Shown: positions 17,447-25,052, numbered from the stretch's first letter. The stretch is 36,250 bases of DNA from Deltaproteobacteria bacterium (GCA_006226755.1 SBGE01000308.1:1-36250), one strand, 5' to 3'. The notes: a model not told the origin generated them from the letters alone. Program-made: numbers and translations.

Positions 17447-17969
17447 GAAAACCCCTCCCTGGGCCAAAAGTTCTCTCAAACTTGAATCCGCGGAGGGACA
17501 GCTCTGGCAAAGAGCATTCTCTGAAATCAAACCAAACTTCCAAAAGAATCTTTCTAAACATAATCTTACCCCTCTCCAAGTTGACCTTCTAGAAATCAAA
17601 CCTCTCTTTCAAGAAGATCTTCCAAAGGTGGGCGGTTATTACACCTCCAAAGAAGTTGTGGTTTTTCTTCCTCTTAATTCACAGGAGTTTATCTTAGAGA
17701 AACTTCTAGGGGGACATGGAGGACAATCAGGCTTTCAAGGAACGGGGTTGCTCGGAAAGAAAACAATTGAAAGTTTTCTGGCTGATGTTGTATCTATGCC
17801 TTTTGCAGGAGCAGAGTCTTTTAAGGAATTCGAACTGACTTTGAAGACTTCACGTTACCTGTCTCTTGAGTTGAATCTACAATATGAAAAGTACTTTCAG
17901 GCTTCTCTTTGGATACCTTGGGATCAACGATTGAAAATTCTTGAAAAAACCGGGGTGACGGATGAGTAA
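17445..17969 (+). CDS. Protein of unknown function between rpsU and RNA methyltransferase
   Basis: A 174-residue soluble protein with no signal peptide or membrane segment. It starts at TTG 17445 without a clear Shine-Dalgarno; no other start codon follows until near residue 118, so this start is accepted with caution. A central YYTSKEVVVFLPLNSQEFILEKLLGGHGG region vaguely recalls the FliM/CheC-like fold, but the match is too weak to name. Its end overlaps the start of the RNA methyltransferase gene by 8 nt (ATGAGTAA), so the two are coupled and may act together in RNA or ribosome modification. That link is inference from context. Confidence 0.65.
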   Translation: MKTPPWAKSSLKLESAEGQLWQRAFSEIKPNFQKNLSKHNLTPLQVDLLEIKPLFQEDLPKVGGYYTSKEVVVFLPLNSQEFILEKLLGGHGGQSGFQGTGLLGKKTIESFLADVVSMPFAGAESFKEFELTLKTSRYLSLELNLQYEKYFQASLWIPWDQRLKILEKTGVTDE

Positions 17970-18825
17970 ATTTGATGAATTCTTTTTGGGCCATTATGGT
18001 GAGCGATGGTCAGCCCTTTTTAATGAACTTCAAAAAGATGATCAGAAGGTCTTAAGAGAAGTTTTTCCAGAAGGTAAAAAATGGGACCTCGAACCTTTCA
18101 CAAACATTTCTCATTGCTATTATCCAACGACGGATCTTGATTATACAAAAGAAGAAAATCAAGAAGGCCTCCGTAGCTTTTATTATATGGACCCAGGAAG
18201 TATCATGGCCGCCAAGCTATTGGATGTTCAACCTGGAGATACTGTACTTGATATGTGCTCAGCTCCAGGTGGAAAAGGTTTAGTCCTGTGTGAGGCCCTT
18301 CAAGGCGAGGGACATATTGATTTGAATGAACCTTCAAGAAACAGAAGAGATAGACTTAAGAATGTCATCAGACAACATGTACCAGAAAAATTCAGAGGTG
18401 TAGTCAGTGTAAGAGGTCAGGACGGATTAAATTTTGGAATGAAGTCTCCTGATACCTATGATCGAATTTTAGTAGATGCACCATGTTCTGGAGAAAGACA
18501 TTTGATCCATTCCCCTGCTGAACTTGAAAAGTGGAGTCCTAAAAGAAGCAAACGTCTGGCCGCGAGACAGTACGGGCTTTTGACTTCAGCACTATTGGCG
18601 CTTAAATCCGGTGGAACTTTGATTTATTCCACTTGTTCTATTTCTCCGTTGGAAAATGATGGAGTTTTGGAAAAACTAAAGTCCAAAAAAGGTGAGCTAT
18701 TTGATTTTGTAGATCTTTCTGGAGAGTTTATCAGTATGGCAGATAAAACTGAATTCGGAAGACTTTTTCTTCCTGATACATCAGGTTACGGACCTCTTTT
18801 TATTTCAAAAATCAGAAAGAATTAG
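17962..18825 (+). CDS. NSUN/RsmB-family RNA m5C methyltransferase
   Basis: A 287-residue SAM-dependent enzyme expected to make 5-methylcytosine in rRNA or tRNA. The Rossmann core has VLDMCSAPGGKG (residues 95-106), the RILVDAPCSGERHLIH motif with C175, and IYSTCSISPLEND with the nucleophile candidate C225. The two-Cys arrangement is the mark of the NOL1/NOP2/Sun group. The RHLIH ending of the PC motif recalls NSUN3/NSUN4-type enzymes rather than bacterial RsmB, and there is no NusB-like N-terminal domain. It is coupled to the preceding gene and follows rpsU, which suggests a ribosomal RNA target. It overlaps the convergent gene by 4 nt. Confidence 0.85.
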   Translation: MSKFDEFFLGHYGERWSALFNELQKDDQKVLREVFPEGKKWDLEPFTNISHCYYPTTDLDYTKEENQEGLRSFYYMDPGSIMAAKLLDVQPGDTVLDMCSAPGGKGLVLCEALQGEGHIDLNEPSRNRRDRLKNVIRQHVPEKFRGVVSVRGQDGLNFGMKSPDTYDRILVDAPCSGERHLIHSPAELEKWSPKRSKRLAARQYGLLTSALLALKSGGTLIYSTCSISPLENDGVLEKLKSKKGELFDFVDLSGEFISMADKTEFGRLFLPDTSGYGPLFISKIRKN

Positions 18826-19337
18826 GCAGCTTGCTTTTTTTGGCGTGCGTGACGTTTCGCCTGGCGGTTTCGCTGGTTGATTCTACGGCGCTCCTTTCTG
18901 TGCTCTCTATAACTCTCTTTCATATTCATGAGCTCTTCAGCAAATGAAAGTCGACCGACATATGAAATTCTTTTAAGTGGAATCTCATAGAATGATCCAG
19001 CCTTCAGCTTGATGGTCAGATAGTTGTCGATAAGTTCAATTTTATCGACGTCTTTATAATTGGTGTACCCTCTAGTGTCGAAGATAAGACCGATCTTTGG
19101 AAATTCAAATCCTGTATTGTAGACATCGAATTCTTTGTATACTTCACTTGTGTTCTTGAGTCTGTTGACCATAAGAACTAGAACAAAGATGAAGAAGACG
19201 AGAAACGAGATGCTCATGCTCCCAAGTTTTGTTCCACTAAAATGAATGGCCATGAAAGTTAAAGCGCCGATAAACTTTAAATGTCGTTGTATATAGTTTG
19301 GTTGATATCGGTATCTAAGTTTAAGTTTTCTCGCCAT
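18822..19337 (-). CDS. Small membrane protein with PH-like domain
   Basis: A 171-residue protein. After a basic N-terminus, residues 21-37 and 42-58 are hydrophobic and likely form two membrane helices. A beta-rich domain follows (FDVYNTGFEFPKIGLIF, then VDKIELIDNYLTIKLK), similar in feel to bacterial PH-like or YdbT-type domains. The tail is very basic (KERRRINQRNRQAKRHARQKKQ), so it should face the cytoplasm and could touch RNA or lipid head groups. No Shine-Dalgarno is obvious before the ATG. The gene is convergent with the RNA methyltransferase gene (4-nt overlap). Function is unknown. Confidence 0.65.
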   Translation of the reverse strand: MARKLKLRYRYQPNYIQRHLKFIGALTFMAIHFSGTKLGSMSISFLVFFIFVLVLMVNRLKNTSEVYKEFDVYNTGFEFPKIGLIFDTRGYTNYKDVDKIELIDNYLTIKLKAGSFYEIPLKRISYVGRLSFAEELMNMKESYREHRKERRRINQRNRQAKRHARQKKQAA

Positions 19338-19405
19338 GAGCGCTTATCGGATCATATTGCTCTGAGTCTGAACGAAGCTTTTAAGACCAACCTTCGTCGT
19401 CGAAC

Positions 19406-19430
19406 TTCGTCATCATAGTCACGTGACGAA
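19406..19430. promoter_or_regulatory. Nested palindromes in divergent intergenic region (operator-like)
   Basis: The 315-bp gap between the divergent genes at 19337 and 19653 holds TTCGTCA (19406-19412) and TGACGAA (19424-19430) as an inverted repeat. Its right arm overlaps a perfect 10-nt palindrome GTCACGTGAC (19418-19427). This looks like a regulator binding site. No known operator is recognised, and no clear -35/-10 pair was found nearby. The rest of the gap up to 19580 shows no gene. Confidence 0.4.
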
Positions 19431-19580
19431 TGATTTCACCTGTTTACGCTGTGGATAAAAGTAAGGTTTGTCTCTGTGGGAATTGGGGAAAACATAGTTA
19501 AGTCCTTAAATTCAGGGAAAACTTTGCTGATTCCTTCTTACAGTTTCTTGCAAGTAATTTACAACCAAGTTCGTCAAGTT

Positions 19581-19635
19581 AGATGATCCTTTTGCGGGAT
19601 AAACCGGAAAGGATGCCAAGGACTGGCATACATCT
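19581..19635 (+). ncRNA. Structured, GGA-rich 5' leader RNA (candidate regulatory element)
   Basis: AGATG (19581-19585) pairs with CATCT (19631-19635) and encloses two arms. The first arm is ATCCTTT (19586-19592) with AAAGGAT (19608-19614), plus an inner CGG/CCG. The second is ATGCCA (19613-19618) with TGGCAT (19624-19629) around the loop AGGAC. The two arms compete for two bases. The closing helix ends 3 nt before an AGGAGG Shine-Dalgarno. GGA triplets recur, one in a hairpin loop, as in CsrA/RsmA targets. It does not match riboswitch cores I know (GEMM, TPP, FMN, cobalamin, preQ1). Confidence 0.45.
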
Positions 19636-19652
19636 AAAAGGAGGGTGGATTT

Positions 19653-19823
19653 ATGAAGAATTTACTCAAAGACCTTCTGGGAATTTTAACTGAGAGAAAG
19701 CTAGTAAGAACTAGGACAGGACACAAGTTAGCTACTCTCTTAGGACTTGGGTTAGTAAGGACTAACAAGCCCATTTCAAATTCCAGAAGGGAAAGAATGA
19801 TTCGATTTTTGGGAGAGCTATAA
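19653..19823 (+). CDS. Small cationic protein, 56 aa, missed by the ORF track
   Basis: An ORF of 56 codons with ATG 19653 and TAA 19821-19823, too short for the track. Support comes from a perfect AGGAGG (19639-19644) 8 nt before the ATG and a folded leader just upstream. The product is cationic (13 Lys/Arg against 4 Asp/Glu) and amphipathic at the N-terminus (MKNLLKDLLGILTERK). It holds an internal near-repeat: KLVRTRTG then GLVRTNKP. In the RNA these repeats form small hairpins, CTAGT/ACTAG and GTTAGT/ACTAAC. No family is recognised. It ends 1 nt from the stop of the ABC permease gene, and a 6-bp hairpin (GAGCTA/TAGCTC) spans both stops. It could be a real small protein, or the RNA itself may matter. 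Confidence 0.6.
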   Translation: MKNLLKDLLGILTERKLVRTRTGHKLATLLGLGLVRTNKPISNSRRERMIRFLGEL

Positions 19824-19824
19824 T

Positions 19825-20616
19825 TTAGCTCGAAGCAGATTCGTAACGAATCAAAGCATGAGACCAAATTTTGAACATTAAAAATCCAAAGACAAATATG
19901 GCAGCGACCATACCTGCCACGTAGTCCCATGATTTGAGATCCAAGAGAAATCGAACAGGGGCACTACCAATCAACAAAATGGGCATGAGGACTGTAAAGA
20001 GTCTTCTTGCCAGCACTTTGTAAACAAAGTCGGGCCATCTCGCCAGCGACTGAATCTGCATTCTAAGAAAATTGATCCCAAGACCTTCTGTCATCCAGAA
20101 CATGGCCGTACTAATTATTATCTCAACGATGGCAAGAAGCATGAAGGATAAGATGAGAAACAGTGGCAAGAGTACCCATGAAAGAGTCGAAAGTGGAACT
20201 TTGGAGCCGTAATAAAAGAGAAAACCCCAGGCGACAACGGTATTTGTCATGCTCGATGGTCTTATATATCGAAAGAAAATCGAGAATATGGAATGTACAG
20301 GCTTCAAAAGAATAAAGTCCAACTCACCAGTTCGAATCTGACGTGCAAGAACCCAAAAGGATTCTGACAGTAGAGTCATATGGAGGTGATCTACACAAAG
20401 CATGAAGCTAATAAAGAACATCAGTTTTTCTTTTTGCCAGGGGCCAATTGTGGAGACGTGGTCATAGACAAAATCAACTGTCGCCAGTGTCGAAACGTAA
20501 AAAAAGATATCCATGACAATCAAGAGGACAAAACTCGTTCGAAAGCTTAATTGAACCGAAAAGCTTGTTGCGAGGAACTTTTTATAAATGGATAAATAAT
20601 GTCTCACTGAATTCAT
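19825..20616 (-). CDS. ABC-2 type exporter permease (COG3694-like)
   Basis: A 263-residue integral membrane protein with about six hydrophobic segments. It is the second permease of a three-gene exporter of the COG4586/COG4587/COG3694 kind. Landmarks: an N-terminal amphipathic helix (VRHYLSIYKKFLATSFSVQLSFR), FVYDHVSTIGPW, ARQIRTGELDFILLKPVHSIF (a conserved motif in these permeases) and a late DYVAGMVAAIFVFGF. The track starts at 20664; I chose ATG 20616 because it overlaps the upstream permease's stop by one base (TGATG), a standard coupling arrangement. The substrate is unknown; related systems export lipids, antibiotics or other hydrophobic molecules. Confidence 0.85.
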   Translation of the reverse strand: MNSVRHYLSIYKKFLATSFSVQLSFRTSFVLLIVMDIFFYVSTLATVDFVYDHVSTIGPWQKEKLMFFISFMLCVDHLHMTLLSESFWVLARQIRTGELDFILLKPVHSIFSIFFRYIRPSSMTNTVVAWGFLFYYGSKVPLSTLSWVLLPLFLILSFMLLAIVEIIISTAMFWMTEGLGINFLRMQIQSLARWPDFVYKVLARRLFTVLMPILLIGSAPVRFLLDLKSWDYVAGMVAAIFVFGFLMFKIWSHALIRYESASS

Positions 20617-21422
20617 CACATTCCCGCCGCCGTATACATTCGGATTCCTTTCTTCCAGATCCATTTATTGAGGAAAAGAAGAATCACCATCCAGGCTCCG
20701 AGCATCAAATAACCTTTTGGAAAAAATCCAATCTCGCCCATGAACATTTTGATTGGATAGAAAGTTAGATAGGGAAAAGGTGTGTAATTCAAAAGAGTGA
20801 CCAGCCATTCTGGGTATAGCTCTAGAGGGATGATTGCACCAGAAAGAAAGGCAGTGAGAATTGAGAGAATAACTCTTAAAATCCAGGTTTCTTCCAGCCA
20901 GAATCCGATGATTCCTGTTAGATACTGGAGAATAAACCAGAATAAGCTGACATACACACAGTAAGTGAAACCAAAAATAAGTGAAGTGAAAGTTATATCA
21001 GGAAGAAAGCCAAAAACTGCTATTACAGTAATCGTGAGAGCACTGATAAAAAGTTGGAGTGTTTCAAAGGCAATAAATCCCGCAGTGTGGTATTCCCAAA
21101 AATCAATTGGGTAAATCAAATAGGATGAGATGCGTCCCATTCGAATATCTTCTGCTAGATTTAGTGCAGACATTCCTTGAGCAACCAATCCCACGATCAT
21201 ACTCCAAATGTGGTAGGTGATCATCTGATCGAGGTTATAACCTTTGATTGTCATATGAGCATCACCGTCATAGATGCTTGACCAAAGATTGTATTTCACA
21301 AAGAAAAAAACCAGAGCAGGTCCAATAATTTGGAGGAAAAAATTCATCCTATAGGCCGTATAATTAGACCAGCTGATTTTGATGGTCTGCCACCATTTTG
21401 GAAAGTTTTTCTCAAAGGACAT
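20616..21422 (-). CDS. ABC-2 type exporter permease (COG4587-like)
   Basis: A 268-residue integral membrane protein with about six membrane helices, the first permease of the exporter. The motif LAEDIRMGRISSYLIYPIDFWEYH (residues about 90-113) corresponds to the conserved LKP-type loop of the partner, and FLSGAIIPLELYPEWL is typical of ABC-2 permeases near the fifth helix. The track begins at 21452; I chose ATG 21422 (MSFEKNF) because GGAGAG lies upstream and the added residues lack support. It overlaps the ATPase gene by 11 nt and the second permease by 1 nt, so all three should be made together. Confidence 0.87.
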   Translation of the reverse strand: MSFEKNFPKWWQTIKISWSNYTAYRMNFFLQIIGPALVFFFVKYNLWSSIYDGDAHMTIKGYNLDQMITYHIWSMIVGLVAQGMSALNLAEDIRMGRISSYLIYPIDFWEYHTAGFIAFETLQLFISALTITVIAVFGFLPDITFTSLIFGFTYCVYVSLFWFILQYLTGIIGFWLEETWILRVILSILTAFLSGAIIPLELYPEWLVTLLNYTPFPYLTFYPIKMFMGEIGFFPKGYLMLGAWMVILLFLNKWIWKKGIRMYTAAGM

Positions 21423-22440
21423 GAGTCTGCTCTCCGGAGCTAGAATTACCAAGAGCTAGCTCGGGCTTCTCCATCAAGGTTTTCATTACGCGTTCTATTG
21501 GCATTTTTTCAGTGTTGAATTCTATGACTGGAAACTTGTTGATGACTTTACCACTTATTTCTCTCAAAGCTTCCATTGGGATTCTAAGATCAACTTTAGT
21601 GAAATCAGCATTCCACTCAGGTGAGAAGTTTTCAAAAAAATCTGTATAGTCATGTATAGATTCACTGAAACTAAAGCTGACACTTTTTTCACGACCGAGA
21701 ATTTGTTCAAATTCTTCAATAGGTCCATCAAATCCTTTTTTCCCTTGGAGAATTAAAACCAGTCGCTTACAAAGAGCATGAACATCTGCCATGTAGTGAG
21801 AAGTGAGGATTATCGTCGTATTATTTTGACGATGATATTCTTTAATGAATTGGCGGATGTTTTCTTGGGCCACCAAATCAAGTCCGATTGTCGGTTCATC
21901 CAGGAAAATGACTTCAGGATTATGAAGGAGTGACGCCATCAACTCCATTTTCATTCTTTCTCCGAGGGAGAGTTTTCTAACGTGGACGTGCAGAAGATCT
22001 TTAACATCGAGGAGCTCACTCATTTGCTCAACTCTCGCCTTAAAATCAGCATCCGGAACTTCATAAAACTTTTGTAAAAGTAGAAAGCTATCCATGGCTG
22101 GGATGTCCCACCATAGTTGAGACTTTTGTCCCATAACCAGTGCGATTTTCTTTCTAAAAGTTTTATCTCTTTCAGCAGGAACATAACCAGCGATTTTGAT
22201 ATCACCATTACTAGGAACAATGATTCCCGTGAACATTTTCATCAGAGTAGTTTTACCTGCTCCATTTGGACCAAGTAGACCAACAATTTCACCTTTTTGA
22301 ATGGTCAAATCGAACGAGTTGACGGCAGTTTTGGTAATGTAGTCTCTTTTGTAGAGCGCACGTAAGGAACCCATGAATCCAGGGGCTTTTTTATAACTTT
22401 TGAAATTCTTGGTAAGACCAGAAGTTGAGATCATACTCAT
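21412..22440 (-). CDS. ABC exporter ATP-binding protein (COG4586-like)
   Basis: The ATPase of the ABC-2 exporter, 342 aa. Walker A is GPNGAGKT (57-64), the Q-loop region GQKSQLWWDIPAMDSF is typical of COG4586, the signature is LSLGE (157-161), Walker B is VIFLDE (177-182), and the switch His is H215 in LTSHYM. About 110 C-terminal residues after the nucleotide-binding core form a regulatory tail. AGGA lies upstream of the ATG. It is the first gene of the operon. The energy-coupling role is sure from the motifs; the exported compound is not known. Confidence 0.92.
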   Translation of the reverse strand: MSMISTSGLTKNFKSYKKAPGFMGSLRALYKRDYITKTAVNSFDLTIQKGEIVGLLGPNGAGKTTLMKMFTGIIVPSNGDIKIAGYVPAERDKTFRKKIALVMGQKSQLWWDIPAMDSFLLLQKFYEVPDADFKARVEQMSELLDVKDLLHVHVRKLSLGERMKMELMASLLHNPEVIFLDEPTIGLDLVAQENIRQFIKEYHRQNNTTIILTSHYMADVHALCKRLVLILQGKKGFDGPIEEFEQILGREKSVSFSFSESIHDYTDFFENFSPEWNADFTKVDLRIPMEALREISGKVINKFPVIEFNTEKMPIERVMKTLMEKPELALGNSSSGEQTHVL

Positions 22441-22502
22441 GACATTTCCTATTTGATTTTGGAGTGCGAAAAAGTATCATGTGAGCACGAGGAGAGGCAA
22501 CA

Positions 22503-22838
22503 ATGGAGTGTAGGAAAACTTTTTTGGTTAAAGGAAAAGTTCAAGGCATCATGTTTCGACAAACTGTGATTCGCGGCGCCGAAAAAAGGGGACTCTGTGC
22601 AGGGGCCACCAATGATCCAACAGATCGCTCGATCGTGAGGTTTACACTCCAGGGAGATGAAAGCTTAATTCAAGAAATAGTTGATTTTATGACGGCCGGC
22701 AAAAAACTTAATTCTTGGGGCGCCTGTGTCGAAAGTTTGGAAGAACTGAGCCCTTCTATTGATATTAACGCTCATGAAGTGACAACACTGAATGTTGATG
22801 GCTTCAAGTGGACATCTGGTGTGGAGTTCTTTTTATAA
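22503..22838 (+). CDS. Acylphosphatase-like protein
   Basis: A 111-residue protein with the acylphosphatase fold signature VKGKVQGIMFRQTVIRGAEKRGL. The catalytic Arg is R19 and the catalytic Asn is probably N37 in GATNDPTD. Such enzymes hydrolyse acyl phosphates such as 1,3-bisphosphoglycerate or acetyl phosphate. The second motif is looser than the usual GxVxNxxDG, and there is an extra C-terminal stretch of about 20 residues compared with the roughly 90-aa family, so activity should not be taken for granted. AGGAG lies upstream. It is divergent from the ABC exporter (62 bp) and convergent with ung. Confidence 0.8.
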   Translation: MECRKTFLVKGKVQGIMFRQTVIRGAEKRGLCAGATNDPTDRSIVRFTLQGDESLIQEIVDFMTAGKKLNSWGACVESLEELSPSIDINAHEVTTLNVDGFKWTSGVEFFL

Positions 22839-22854
22839 AATCAAAGTAGAGTTA

Positions 22855-23588
22855 TTAATTTAATTCAGGAAGTTTCCAGTCAATTTCTTTAAGTCCCTTC
22901 GATATTAAAAATTCATTTGTTTTGGAGAAATGTCCTGATCCAAGAAAGCCCCTATAGGCGGAAGTGGTGAAGGGTGAGGGCATTTTAAAATGAAATGTCT
23001 ACTAGGATCAACCTTTGCGGCTTTCTTCTGGGCAGGGGACCCCCATAGGAGAAAGACAACATTATCTCGTTCTTCATTGATCAACTGAATAATTTTATCG
23101 GTGAACTTTTCCCACCCTTTTTTGGCATGGGAGTGGGCCTTAGATTTTTCTACTGTTAGAACAGTATTTAAGAGCAGAACTCCTTGCTTTGCCCAGTGCT
23201 CGAGGTATCCATGTTTGGCAGGAGCTATACCGAGATCATTTTCCAATTCTTTGTAGATGTTCACCAAACTTGGAGGAATCTTGACTCCGGGTTTGACTGA
23301 GAAACACATACCGTGTGCTTGGCCTGGCCCATGGTAGGGATCTTGGCCGATAATGACCACTTTTACATCGTGAAAATCGGTTTTATTCAGCGCTGAGAAT
23401 ACTTCATCAATCTCAGGGTAAATTGTTTTACCTTTTGCCAATTCTTCCTTCAAAAAAGTTTGAAGGTTGACCATGTAGTCTTTTTCGAATTCAGGAAAAA
23501 GTTTGTCTTTCCATTCGTTCTCTATGCCCATTACTTCGTTCATAAGCCAAGTTTGCCAAAGGGGGGGAGCTTTGACAAACATTGCCAT
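22855..23588 (-). pseudogene. ung: Uracil-DNA glycosylase with C-terminal single-base frameshift
   Basis: Family 1 uracil-DNA glycosylase, which removes uracil from DNA. The N-terminal and central parts are intact: [21 protein letters not shown] with the catalytic Asp, [10 protein letters not shown], and HPSPL with the catalytic His. After HPSPL the track frame runs into an unrelated tail and stops at 22905. The other frame continues as [16 protein letters not shown] to a stop at 22855, exactly as in intact enzymes. One T is missing from the CTTCC context (plus-strand AA at 22962-22963), so either the gene is broken or the assembly has an error. I chose ATG 23588 over the TTG at 23597. It follows the TonB-like gene by a few bases. 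Confidence 0.87.
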
Positions 23589-23605
23589 CTGTCCCAATCA
23601 AGGAC

Positions 23606-24346
23606 TTAGAGTTTTGAAGTCTCTATTTGTTCAGTGAAAATTTCTTTAGTTCTTTCCTTATCGGATTTCATCCAATCAGGTCTATATTTCCAAAGGGTCA
23701 ATGGGTTTTGAATGGCCCCCAATACCGTACTAACTCCTTGGTTGATTTCATCTATGGGCTCATCTCCTCCGTATGCATGTCTGTAGAGGAAAGTTACTGC
23801 ATCAGTTTGTATTTTTTCTTCTTCAAGACCAGTACTTAATTCAAAATGAAATGTCATGGGGATGAGGACTCTTTCACCATCGCCGAATGTCTCTAGAAAG
23901 TTTTGATCGAGGGCACGTTTAATCACAAAGATGACATAGTTTTTTAAAGAACTTGAAGTTGATTTAAAAGAGAGACTTATCAATCGGTTTCGGCTCAGCA
24001 TAATATGACCCATAACCTGACCTTGAATATTTCTTTTTACAAGCCAGTCAGGATATTGCAGATGCTGATCTATTTGTCTTATGTAACGATTTAGTTCGCT
24101 ACCTGCATCCAAAACTTTTGCATCATAGTCATTAAAATTTTTTGAATTGGAAAAATTGGGGGCAAGGTCTGCCATAGATAATCCTTTTCTCATTCCATCT
24201 TTTTTACGAAGTGTATTCAACATAATTTTTACCTTGAATTCTTCATTGGGTTTTACTTTTTTCGCTCTATTTTGAGCTTCATCTAAAACCAAATTCAAGA
24301 CGGCCAGATGAAGACCTACGCTGCATACTAACGCCGTCTTTTTCAT
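23606..24346 (-). CDS. TonB-like energy-transducer protein
   Basis: A 246-residue protein with one N-terminal membrane helix (MKKTALVCSVGLHLAVLNLV) and a C-terminal-type TonB domain around residues 85-175. Landmarks are YIRQIDQHLQYPDWLVKRNIQGQV, then VMGHIMLSRNRLISLSF and FVIKRALDQN. TonB proteins pass proton-motive energy to outer-membrane receptors; here there is no Pro-rich linker, and about 70 residues follow the domain, so it may be a TonB-like structural protein instead. No ExbB/ExbD gene is adjacent. No Shine-Dalgarno is present, but a perfect TATAAT lies 6 nt before the ATG. It leads into ung. Confidence 0.75.
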   Translation of the reverse strand: MKKTALVCSVGLHLAVLNLVLDEAQNRAKKVKPNEEFKVKIMLNTLRKKDGMRKGLSMADLAPNFSNSKNFNDYDAKVLDAGSELNRYIRQIDQHLQYPDWLVKRNIQGQVMGHIMLSRNRLISLSFKSTSSSLKNYVIFVIKRALDQNFLETFGDGERVLIPMTFHFELSTGLEEEKIQTDAVTFLYRHAYGGDEPIDEINQGVSTVLGAIQNPLTLWKYRPDWMKSDKERTKEIFTEQIETSKL

Positions 24347-24352
24347 TTTGTG

Positions 24353-24358
24353 ATTATA
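24353..24358 (-). promoter_or_regulatory. TATAAT -10 box six nt from the TonB-like start
   Basis: On the minus strand a perfect TATAAT is followed by CACAAA and the ATG, with no Shine-Dalgarno; transcription from it would be leaderless. No convincing -35 is seen. Confidence 0.45.
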
Positions 24359-24402
24359 GAATTTCAGGAGGGGAGATGAGTCAGCTGATTGTCAATTTTG
24401 GG

Positions 24403-24429
24403 TTAAAAAAAAGGGACCCGAAGGTCCCT
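24403..24429 (-). terminator. Rho-independent terminator of clpP
   Basis: GGGACC (24413-24418) and GGTCCC (24423-24428), with one more A-T pair, form a tight hairpin around a CGAA tetraloop. On the minus strand it is followed by eight T. It lies just after the clpP stop. Confidence 0.9.
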
Positions 24430-24455
24430 AAAGCTATGAAAAATTTACGCAAGAA

Positions 24456-25052
24456 TTAGAATCCAGTTGTCTTTGAAAGAGAGTCAACGATTCCGTACTT
24501 AAGAGATTCTTCTGAATTCATCCAGTAGTCTCTGTCAAAATCACCCATGACTTGTTCAAAGGTCTTTCCGCAATTCTCTGCCAGGATTCTAGCTGACATA
24601 TCTTTTGTTCTTCCAATTTCTTTGGCATGAATTTGAAGATCACTGGCTTGTCCATAAAGTCCACCAATCGATGGTTGGTGAATCATAACTCTACCGCTTG
24701 GCCAGATTTCTCTTTTTCCCTTTTCTCCACCGGATAGAATGATACTTCCCATTGAAGCAGCAAGGCCGATGCAAACTGTTCGAACAGGTGAAGAAATCAT
24801 TTGCATGGTATCGTAAATAACCATACCGCTGGTAACAATACCACCTGGGCTATTGATATAAAGTGTGATTTCTTTTCCTGGGGCATGTTGCTCGAGGTAG
24901 AGAAGTCTATTGGTTACATCTTTTGCACTTTCGTCATTAACAGCTCCCCAGAGAAAAACTTTTCTTGCTGAAAGAAACTCTCTTTTGAACCATGTGTTGT
25001 CTCCCAAGCCGCTGATGAGAGAATCAAGGTCTTTATTATTTTCAATTTCCAC
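24456..25052 (-). CDS. clpP: ClpP-type ATP-dependent protease proteolytic subunit
   Basis: A 198-residue serine peptidase that forms tetradecamer barrels with Clp ATPases. The triad is S100 in GLAASMGS, H125 in VMIHQPSIGG and, by alignment to the E. coli enzyme, D171 in MGDFDRDYWM. The oxyanion segment INSPGG is at 66-71. The N-terminal region (WFKREFLSARKVFLWGAV) is somewhat unlike the canonical one, so it may be a second ClpP paralogue. The start is GTG 25052 with AGGAG upstream. No clpX follows; a strong terminator ends the unit. It is divergent from the histone operon. Confidence 0.9.
   Translation of the reverse strand: MEIENNKDLDSLISGLGDNTWFKREFLSARKVFLWGAVNDESAKDVTNRLLYLEQHAPGKEITLYINSPGGIVTSGMVIYDTMQMISSPVRTVCIGLAASMGSIILSGGEKGKREIWPSGRVMIHQPSIGGLYGQASDLQIHAKEIGRTKDMSARILAENCGKTFEQVMGDFDRDYWMNSEESLKYGIVDSLSKTTGF

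Noticed and set aside
17148-17579. 143-aa minus-strand ORF over rpsU
   Set aside because: Antisense to a clear bS21 gene; no Shine-Dalgarno or family features.
19581-19635. Known riboswitch (GEMM c-di-GMP, TPP, FMN, cobalamin, preQ1)
   Set aside because: None of the conserved core strings I know for these classes is present; only generic helices and GGA triplets.
24376-24459. 28-codon plus-strand ORF after an AGGAGG-like run
   Set aside because: It runs through the clpP terminator hairpin and into the clpP 3' end; the purine run is probably chance.
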